Made by a program: the position numbers and the translations under genes
Shown here: positions 1 through 5,719 of the stretch, in pieces
Position numbering within the stretch: the first letter of the stretch is position 1
How the letters are laid out: every line of letters begins with the position of its first letter
From: an uncultured Collinsella sp.
GTDB lineage: Bacteria > Actinomycetota > Coriobacteriia > Coriobacteriales > Coriobacteriaceae
Length of the DNA stretch: 5,719 nt
Assembly: GCA_902478765.1 (NCBI GenBank)
Contig: CABSMN010000089.1
Span: 1-5,719, forward strand
Reading direction: 5' to 3'
Notes under the pieces: generated by a model
What the model was told of the DNA's origin: nothing
The model's database searches: none
The model's input: only the letters and a program-made list of their open reading frames with translations

Positions 1-21
1 GGAGATGTGTATAAGAGACAG
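1..21 (+). other. Tn5/Nextera mosaic-end adapter remnant (not genomic)
   Basis: Bases 3-21 read AGATGTGTATAAGAGACAG, the exact 19 bp Tn5 mosaic end used in Nextera-type library preparation, preceded by GG. A matching partial copy in the opposite orientation closes the window at 5708-5719. The rsfS reading frame runs into it without a stop, so an automatic caller would append false residues to that protein. Genomic sequence begins at 22. Confidence 0.96.
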
Positions 22-443
22 CCCCAGAGCTTCTCCAGACGATAGAAGTCGCGGGCTTCGGGAGTGAAGACGTGGACGACAACCGAGCCGTAGTCCATGA
101 GCATCCAGGTCTTCTGCTCGCGGCCCTCGATAGAGAACGGGTGCTCACCGCAAGCCACGGCGACCTTCTCCTCGATCTCGTCGACGATAGAATCGACCTG
201 ACGGTTATTGGTACCGGTGGCGAGCACAAAGTAGTCGCACACGTCGGAGAGCTCGGTCAGATCGAGCACCTGCACGTCCTCGCCTTTCTTGTCGTAGGCG
301 GCCTGCGCGGCGGCGCGGGCGACATCCTCGGCGGCGACACCGCTCGCGGACAGCGAGGCGGCAGTGCGGTCGGACGTGGCAACGAAGCTCTTGTGCTCCA
401 CACCTTCAAGAATCTGCTCGTCGGTCATGGTCTCGTCGGCCAT
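22..443 (-). CDS. rsfS: Ribosomal silencing factor RsfS (Iojap/DUF143 family), 3' end cut by the contig edge
   Basis: RsfS binds ribosomal protein L14 on the 50S subunit, blocks joining with 30S and lowers translation in poor conditions. The visible 140 codons carry the family hallmarks: DYFVLATGTNNRQV (residues 70-83), a conserved Trp (W113), DYGSVVVHVF (117-126) and RDFYRLEKLW (131-140). In E. coli RsfS the protein ends one residue after LEKLW, so probably only a few residues are missing here. Compared with the roughly 105-residue E. coli protein there is an N-terminal extension of about 35 residues, rich in Glu, Asp, Thr and Ala, with no recognised domain. The ATG at 443 has AGAGG six bases upstream (450-454), which supports this start; ATG at 428 (residue 6) is a weaker alternative. 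It is the last visible gene of the unit, 27 bp after yqeK. The reading frame continues into adapter sequence at 21, so no stop codon is seen. Confidence 0.93.
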
Positions 444-470
444 GGAATACCTCTTTCTAGACAGCCCGAG

Positions 471-1094
471 CTAGCGCAGCTGGGCGTAATGGTTGTAAAT
501 CGTAATAGCCGTGGGATAAAGATAGCGCCCGGACTGGATCACATAGACCAGACCCTGCGCAAAACAGGAGAAGAACAACTCATCGAGCGAGGACTTCCCC
601 ACCATCTTGCGCAGCGCATGGACATAGTCGCCGTGACGGTTAGGCTCGATGGCATCGGCCACAAAGACCACCATATCGAGCGGCGTCATATCGCAGGCAC
701 CCACGGTGTGACGGTCGACAGCCTGGAAAACAGCCGGCGACAGCTCGGGGAAAAGCTGCGGAAGCTCATAGGCGGCAACAGGGCCATGCAAAAGCGGCGT
801 CGCGGCGGAAGGAGAGCCGGCAACTTTGATGCCATAGTGAATCGCGCGGGCCACGAGCTCGTCATCGGAAAGCACCTTGTCCCAGTCGTGAATTAAGCCG
901 GCGGCAGCGGCATCAAAGCGGTCAACGCCGTAGACCTCGGCCAGATGAAGTGCGGTCTCGGCAACACCCAACGAATGCACATAGCGCTTGCGCTTATCTT
1001 TCATGCGAACATCGAGCAGCTCTTGAATGCGCTTGAGCAGCGCGCGCTCATCGCCCTCAAACTGATCCTCTACCGACAACGTAGCCCCCATCAC
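471..1094 (-). CDS. yqeK: HD-domain hydrolase, YqeK family (probable Ap4A hydrolase)
   Basis: YqeK-type HD proteins cleave diadenosine tetraphosphate (Ap4A) symmetrically to two ADP using a metal centre; this is family knowledge, not shown here. The HD-fold metal ligands are visible in order: H40 (HSLGVAE), H69-D70 (GLIHDWDK), H103 (LLHGP), H129 (DRHT) and D147 (VADAIEPNR). The 207 residues are slightly longer than the roughly 190 usual for the family because of about 20 extra residues before the core. The start is ambiguous. GTG at 1094 overlaps the nadD stop as GTGA. The next codon, ATG at 1091, overlaps it by one base (TGATG). Both lack a strong Shine-Dalgarno, so coupling to nadD translation is likely. 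It sits between nadD and rsfS, as in many Gram-positive genomes. The stop is TAG at 473-471. Confidence 0.92.
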   Translation of the reverse strand: MMGATLSVEDQFEGDERALLKRIQELLDVRMKDKRKRYVHSLGVAETALHLAEVYGVDRFDAAAAGLIHDWDKVLSDDELVARAIHYGIKVAGSPSAATPLLHGPVAAYELPQLFPELSPAVFQAVDRHTVGACDMTPLDMVVFVADAIEPNRHGDYVHALRKMVGKSSLDELFFSCFAQGLVYVIQSGRYLYPTAITIYNHYAQLR

Positions 1095-1768
1095 TCAAAA
1101 TCTTCTTGACCCAGATCGGCATATAGCCTGCGCTTGCGAATGTAGCCGAGCACAGACTCGCTCGTAAGATAGCGCACGCTCATGCCGCGGGCAACTCGCT
1201 TACGAATGTTCGTCGAGCTGATCGCCAGCGCCGGAATCTGAATATAGCGCACATCGAACGGCAGCCCCGACTCTTTGATTCGGGCACGCGCCGTATCGAT
1301 ATCAAAACCCGGTCGCGTCGCCGCAATAAAGGTAGCAAGCTCAGCAATTCGCTCGGCATCATGCCAGGTCACAATATCAATAATCGCGTCGGCGCCCGTA
1401 ATAAAGTAGAGCTTTACCTGCGGCGGGTAAAAGTCGCGAAGGGCATGAAGCGTATCGGCCGTATAGGTTACGCCCGGACGGTCAATCTCGAACCGGCTCG
1501 CCAAAAAGGCCGGGTTCGCGGCGGTGGCGAGGACCGTCATGGCATAACGGTCCTCGGCAGGCGTCACCGGCTTGTCAAGCTTAAAGGCGGGAGAGCCCGC
1601 CGGCATAAAGAGCACAGCGTCCAAGTCGAGCGACTCGCGCGCCTGCTCGGCAGTCACCAGGTGCCCGTAATGAATCGGGTCAAAGGTGCCGCCCATAATG
1701 CCAAGCCGAAACTCCTTGCCCTCTTTTATGGGTAGCTCGGGCAAACCGATTCCACCGCGCAGCGACAT
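1091..1768 (-). CDS. nadD: Nicotinate-nucleotide adenylyltransferase NadD
   Basis: NadD joins nicotinate mononucleotide and ATP to give deamido-NAD and pyrophosphate, an essential cytoplasmic step of NAD synthesis. The nucleotidyltransferase signature GGTFDPIHYGH is at residues 26-36, including the HxGH motif (HYGH). A PAGSPAFK segment (56-63) is where the family usually has PPHK. GADAIIDIVTWHD lies around 125-137, RPG at 152-154, and the second nucleotide-binding motif ISSTNIRKRV at 183-192. The length (225) is near the usual 190-215, with about 20 extra N-terminal residues before the core. The ATG at 1768 follows the obgE stop by only 3 bp, and GGAGGG lies 10 bases upstream within the end of obgE, which supports the start. 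No later start fits, because the next ATG is inside the GGTFDP motif region. It overlaps the start of yqeK. Confidence 0.96.
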   Translation of the reverse strand: MSLRGGIGLPELPIKEGKEFRLGIMGGTFDPIHYGHLVTAEQARESLDLDAVLFMPAGSPAFKLDKPVTPAEDRYAMTVLATAANPAFLASRFEIDRPGVTYTADTLHALRDFYPPQVKLYFITGADAIIDIVTWHDAERIAELATFIAATRPGFDIDTARARIKESGLPFDVRYIQIPALAISSTNIRKRVARGMSVRYLTSESVLGYIRKRRLYADLGQEDFE

Positions 1769-1771
1769 GGC

Positions 1772-3252
<1,481 letters not shown>

Positions 3253-3254
3253 AC

Positions 3255-3297
3255 AAAAAGAGGGAGACCCTTGAATCCTAAAACTCAAGTGCCTCCC
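3255..3297 (-). terminator. Intrinsic (Rho-independent) terminator between rpmA and obgE
   Basis: Read on the minus strand, GGGAGGCACUUGA (3297-3285) pairs with UCAAGGGUCUCCC (3274-3262). This gives a 13-position stem with one G-U wobble (3292/3267) and one A-G mismatch (3290/3269), and a 10-base loop. It is followed by UCUUUUU (3261-3255). A GC-rich base and a trailing U-run are the standard signature of an intrinsic terminator. It would end or reduce transcripts carrying rplU-rpmA before obgE. No separate promoter for obgE is visible in the 84 bp gap, so partial readthrough or conditional antitermination is likely. Confidence 0.85.
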
Positions 3298-3322
3298 ACA
3301 TATGTGCTCTATGAAGGGTGAA

Positions 3323-3580
3323 TTACGCGTTCGCGAGCGGGCGTACGCTGACCCTGTGCTTGATACCCTTGTGGAACTCAACGGTACCGTCGACCAGCGC
3401 GAACAGCGTGTCGTCCTTGCCACGGCCAACGTTCTCACCCGGGTGGATGTGAGTGCCGTGCTGACGGACGAGAATCGTGCCCGTGGTTACCGTCTGGCCG
3501 GCATAGCGCTTCGTGCCAAGGCGCTGACCGCGGGAGTCACGGCCATTACGGGAGGAACCGAGTCCTTTTTTGTGTGCCAT
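3323..3580 (-). CDS. rpmA: 50S ribosomal protein L27
   Basis: L27 (bL27) is a large-subunit protein whose N-terminal tail reaches the peptidyl-transferase centre. The 85-residue product starts [16 protein letters not shown] and contains [16 protein letters not shown] and [19 protein letters not shown], all standard for the family, at the usual length. There is no N-terminal presequence of the Firmicutes kind that Prp protease removes, and no prp gene lies between rplU and rpmA, which agrees. The ATG at 3580 is preceded by a moderate AGTAGGT site. It lies 33 bp downstream of rplU, is surely co-transcribed with it, and is followed by an intrinsic terminator. Confidence 0.98.
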   Translation of the reverse strand: MAHKKGLGSSRNGRDSRGQRLGTKRYAGQTVTTGTILVRQHGTHIHPGENVGRGKDDTLFALVDGTVEFHKGIKHRVSVRPLANA

Positions 3581-3613
3581 TGTGTATACCTACTCTTTCG
3601 TTACGAGTGTAAT

Positions 3614-3988
3614 CTACTCGGCGACGGGAGCCTCGGCAACAGCCTCGGCCTCTGCCTTGACAGCCTTCTTGGCGCGGGACGTAGCCTGGACCTTCACGAT
3701 CTTCAGCTTGGTGAGCTGCTGACGGTGACCCTTCAGACGACGATAGCGCTTACGCTTGTGGAACTTGAAGACCAGCTGCTTCTCGCCCTTGAACTGCTCA
3801 ACGATCTGAGCGGTAACCTTGGCCTTGGCCAGCTTGTCGGGATCGGTGACGATCTTCTTACCATCGTTGAGGAAGATGACCGGCAGGGTGACCTTGTCGC
3901 CCTCATTGCCCTCGATCTTCTCGACGGTGATGACATCGTCGGTGGCGACCTTGTACTGCTTGCCGCCCGTGTTAACGATTGCGTACAT
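3614..3988 (-). CDS. rplU: 50S ribosomal protein L21
   Basis: L21 (bL21) binds 23S rRNA in the large subunit. The 124-residue product begins MYAIVNTGGKQYKV, the standard family start. It carries the signature KRKRYRRLKGHRQQLTKLKI at residues 78-97. The core matches the usual roughly 103 residues. Residues about 104-124 are an extra Lys/Ala/Glu-rich tail that ends acidic (EAEAVAEAPVAE). ATG at 3988 is chosen because GAAGGG (3998-4003) sits nine bases upstream. An in-frame ATG at 4009 would add seven unconserved residues and bury that site inside the gene. It is the first gene of the rplU-rpmA transcript and has its own strong promoter upstream. Confidence 0.98.
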   Translation of the reverse strand: MYAIVNTGGKQYKVATDDVITVEKIEGNEGDKVTLPVIFLNDGKKIVTDPDKLAKAKVTAQIVEQFKGEKQLVFKFHKRKRYRRLKGHRQQLTKLKIVKVQATSRAKKAVKAEAEAVAEAPVAE

Positions 3989-4030
3989 GTTTACTTGCCC
4001 TTCATGCATCAGTTAGTGCAACAGCCGAAT

Positions 4031-4059
4031 ATAGTAGCAGGCGAAAATACCCCCGTCAA
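4031..4059 (-). promoter_or_regulatory. Sigma-70-type promoter of rplU-rpmA with extended -10
   Basis: On the minus strand, TTGACG (4059-4054) matches the -35 consensus at five of six bases. It is followed by an exact 17 bp spacer and TACTAT (4036-4031) as -10. A TG one base before the -10 (4039-4038) makes an extended -10. Predicted start of transcription is near 4024-4026, giving a leader of about 36 bases before the rplU ATG. The TGA stop of the upstream DUF2344 gene (4058-4056) lies inside the -35 box. Found by eye; not experimentally shown. Confidence 0.82.
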
Positions 4060-4868
4060 CGAGTATGTGGAGCAAATCCACAAGTTCGCACAGGTATGGG
4101 GCTGACGAGTCGGCCCTCGTCGTCCTCGCATGCTTGATTCTGACGCTCGACATCGTAGGAGCAGATGGTCACGAGGTCTTGCATACCGGTGGAAACAATA
4201 GGTGCATCCACGCCCGGGGTCAAGCCCTGCAACAAAACATCAGCAGCGGAAAGCAAAATTTCCGGACGCATGGAGCCCTCGTTGTCGGCATGGGTGTCGA
4301 GCATGAGCACCAAATGGTCCGGGCGCTCCCCTGCCGTGAGCTCATAGCCCACGAGCGTGTGATCCAAATCCAAGCGCTTGCTCTTTTTGCCGCGCGCGTA
4401 GTCGATGCCATGGTCCGCGCGCAGCATGTCAATCGCAGCGCGCACCTCGTCGGCGCTTACGGGCGCCTCGGGATCCAAGTGCAGGTCGATGCGATACGAC
4501 AGACGCGTGAGCTGCGCCGTCAACGCCGGCGTGCGCACGTCGATGTACGCCGCCTCGATGGGCGCCAGATCGGCCGGAGACGCCGCAGCCAGGCGCCCAA
4601 ACGCCTCGTCGAGCGCCACGAACTCGGTCATAAACAGGTCATACCACTCGCAGGTCGACGACGTACCCACCGGTAGCGCCGAAGAGAAGCCCACGCGCAT
4701 GTGCGGAGAGAAGCCCTGCGTGACGGCATAGGGAAGTCCCGCGCGGCGCACGATGCGCTCAATGGTATGGATTACTTCGAGATGGCCCAGGTACTTAAGG
4801 CGATCGCGCTTGCCATAGCGAACACGAAGCCTAAAGAGCGTGGGGGTGTCGGTCAGGCGCTCACTCAT
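4056..4868 (-). CDS. Radical SAM-linked protein, DUF2344 / TIGR03936 family
   Basis: This family of unknown biochemical role is found beside, or fused to, the C-terminus of a B12-binding-type radical SAM protein (TIGR03960). The diagnostic block is at residues about 24-80: LKYLGHLEVIHTIERIVRRA, then GLPYAVTQGFSPHMRVGFSS, then ALPVGTSS and EWYDL. The rest is less conserved. At 270 residues it is slightly long for the family, with a polar C-terminal end (about 240-270) that I do not recognise. The ATG at 4868 overlaps the stop of the radical SAM gene (ATGA, 4 bp) with only a weak Shine-Dalgarno, so coupled translation is likely and the two products probably act together. The stop lies inside the -35 box of the rplU promoter. 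No terminator is visible after it, so transcription may continue into rplU. Confidence 0.9.
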   Translation of the reverse strand: MSERLTDTPTLFRLRVRYGKRDRLKYLGHLEVIHTIERIVRRAGLPYAVTQGFSPHMRVGFSSALPVGTSSTCEWYDLFMTEFVALDEAFGRLAAASPADLAPIEAAYIDVRTPALTAQLTRLSYRIDLHLDPEAPVSADEVRAAIDMLRADHGIDYARGKKSKRLDLDHTLVGYELTAGERPDHLVLMLDTHADNEGSMRPEILLSAADVLLQGLTPGVDAPIVSTGMQDLVTICSYDVERQNQACEDDEGRLVSPIPVRTCGFAPHTR

Positions 4869-5707
4869 GCGCGATCACCCATCAATACATTCTTGGCGTG
4901 AAGCGTGGGGCAGATTCCGCAGCCGGTGCACGACGTGCGGGTGCAGTCGGGAGTCGTGACGCCCTCGAGTGAGCGACGGTACTCGCGCTCGAGGAAGCCG
5001 CGCGTGCAGCCGGGGCTCACATGCTCCCACGGCAGGCGCCAGTCCAACTCGTAGGGCAGGTGCACGAGCTCATTGAGGTCGATGCCGTTTTTGGCAGCAG
5101 CCTCCTTCCAGTTATCGAGCGAGAAATGCTCTACCCAGGCGTCAAAGCGAGAGCCCGCGCGCCAAGCATCGATGATGACGGGCGTCATGTCACGACCGGC
5201 GCGGGACAGCGCGGCCTCGATGAGCGAGGTCTCGGCATCGTGGTAATGCACGCGGACGGCACGGTTGCGAACGCTCGTGATAAGCAACTTCTGGCGACGC
5301 TTGACGTCGTCGTAGTCGAGCTGCGGGCACCACTGGAACGGCGTGGCAGCCTTGGGGATAAAGACCGAAACCGAGATGGACACCGAGATCGAGCCGCGAC
5401 GAGCCTTGGGCACCACGGAACGACCAAGCTCCAGCACGTGATCGGCCAGATTGGCGATGGCCACGATGTCCTCGTCGCGCTCGCCGGGAAGGCCCATCAT
5501 AAAGTAGAGCTTCATGCGGTTCCAGCCGGCCTCGAAGGCCGCCTTGGCCGCACGGTCCAGGTCCTCCTCGGTCACGTTCTTGTTAATGATGTCGCGCATG
5601 CGCTGGCTGCCGGCCTCGGGCGCGAACGTCAGGCCGCCCTTCTTTTCGCCGGCGACCGACTCGGCCATATCCACGCCAAACGAATCCAAGCGCTGCGACG
5701 GAATAGA
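4865..5707 (-). CDS. B12-type radical SAM protein (TIGR03960-like), C-terminal part, 5' end cut by the contig edge
   Basis: Only the last 280 residues are present. The CxxxCxxC iron-sulfur motif and any B12-binding domain lie upstream, outside the window. Visible hallmarks are SIPSQRLDSF at the cut edge, GLTFAPEAGSQRMRDIINKN (about 25-44), MKLYFMMGLPGE (about 65-76) and TPFQWCPQLD. These match the second half of the radical SAM barrel in the YgiQ/TIGR03960 group. Near the C-terminus there is a Cys cluster, CTRTSCTGCGIC (encoded at 4910-4945; C-x4-C-x2-C-x2-C), which could hold an additional Fe-S cluster or Zn. The TTG at 5689 is internal and not a start, because conserved family sequence precedes it. 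The substrate is unknown. The location upstream of DUF2344 and ribosomal protein genes is conserved in many Gram-positives. Confidence 0.9.
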   Translation of the reverse strand, partial: SIPSQRLDSFGVDMAESVAGEKKGGLTFAPEAGSQRMRDIINKNVTEEDLDRAAKAAFEAGWNRMKLYFMMGLPGERDEDIVAIANLADHVLELGRSVVPKARRGSISVSISVSVFIPKAATPFQWCPQLDYDDVKRRQKLLITSVRNRAVRVHYHDAETSLIEAALSRAGRDMTPVIIDAWRAGSRFDAWVEHFSLDNWKEAAAKNGIDLNELVHLPYELDWRLPWEHVSPGCTRGFLEREYRRSLEGVTTPDCTRTSCTGCGICPTLHAKNVLMGDRA

Positions 5708-5719
5708 CTGTCTCTTATA
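5708..5719 (-). other. Tn5/Nextera mosaic-end adapter remnant (not genomic)
   Basis: CTGTCTCTTATA is the first 12 bases of the reverse complement of the 19 bp Tn5 mosaic end found in full at 3-21. It faces the opposite way, as expected for both ends of one tagmented fragment or an untrimmed contig. The radical SAM reading frame passes into it in frame without a stop, so a false YKRQ extension would be predicted. Genomic sequence ends at 5707. Confidence 0.93.

Noticed and set aside
72..896. 274-codon open frame on the plus strand across rsfS and yqeK
   Set aside because: It spans the reverse of two well-supported genes and their gap, has no family motif and is explained by high GC with few stops.
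3989..4009. Longer L21 start at ATG 4009
   Set aside because: It would add seven unconserved residues and place the good GAAGGG ribosome site inside the coding region; MYAIVNTGGKQYKV is the normal family start.
3989..4030. Possible L21 autoregulatory leader RNA before rplU
   Set aside because: The predicted leader is only about 36 bases and shows no stem longer than about 4 bp, too short for the L21 leader known in Bacillus-type bacteria.
3302..4105. 267-codon open frame on the plus strand across rpmA and rplU
   Set aside because: It is antisense to two certain ribosomal protein genes and to their promoter, with a Leu/Asp-rich product typical of shadow frames.
5687..5689. TTG at 5689 as the start of the radical SAM gene
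   Set aside because: Family-conserved residues (SIPSQR) lie upstream in frame, and the catalytic half of the domain is missing, so the gene continues beyond the edge.

Overview
The window is an ordinary, tightly packed bacterial chromosome segment with every gene on the minus strand. Transcription therefore runs from right (5707) to left (22). The gene order is a radical SAM protein (5' end missing), a DUF2344 radical-SAM-linked protein, rplU (L21), rpmA (L27), obgE, nadD, yqeK and rsfS (last few codons missing). This is the widely conserved ribosome-assembly / NAD block of Gram-positive bacteria. High GC (about 60% by eye), an L27 with no cleavable N-terminal extension, no prp (ysxB) gene between rplU and rpmA, and an Obg with an OCT domain plus acidic tail fit a high-GC actinobacterial lineage. 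My best guess is Coriobacteriia, Collinsella-like. That guess rests on general resemblance, not on a search.

The first 21 bases and the last 12 bases are not genome. They are the Tn5/Nextera mosaic-end adapter in opposite orientations, so the window is probably a complete short contig with untrimmed adapters. True genomic sequence is 22..5707. Both terminal genes are cut by the assembly, not by biology.

Right part (4056-5707): the C-terminal part of a B12-type radical SAM protein overlaps the DUF2344 gene by 4 bp (ATGA), which suggests translational coupling. Centre (3239-4059): a near-consensus extended -10 promoter, whose -35 box contains the DUF2344 stop codon, drives rplU-rpmA. A strong intrinsic terminator hairpin follows rpmA, and its U-tract runs almost directly into the Shine-Dalgarno of obgE. 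Left part (22-3238): obgE (TTG start), nadD (3 bp gap), yqeK (overlapping start) and rsfS (27 bp gap) form one close-packed unit.

Functionally, L21 and L27 are 50S subunit proteins, ObgE is a GTPase of late 50S assembly, and RsfS binds L14 to keep subunits apart in starvation. NadD makes the NAD precursor and YqeK degrades Ap4A. The theme is large-subunit assembly tied to nucleotide and energy status. I found no mobile element, CRISPR array, RNA gene or convincing new system. The most noteworthy points are the terminator placed directly before obgE, the promoter embedded in a stop codon, the repeat-bearing acidic Obg tail, the uncharacterised radical SAM/DUF2344 pair, and the adapter contamination.
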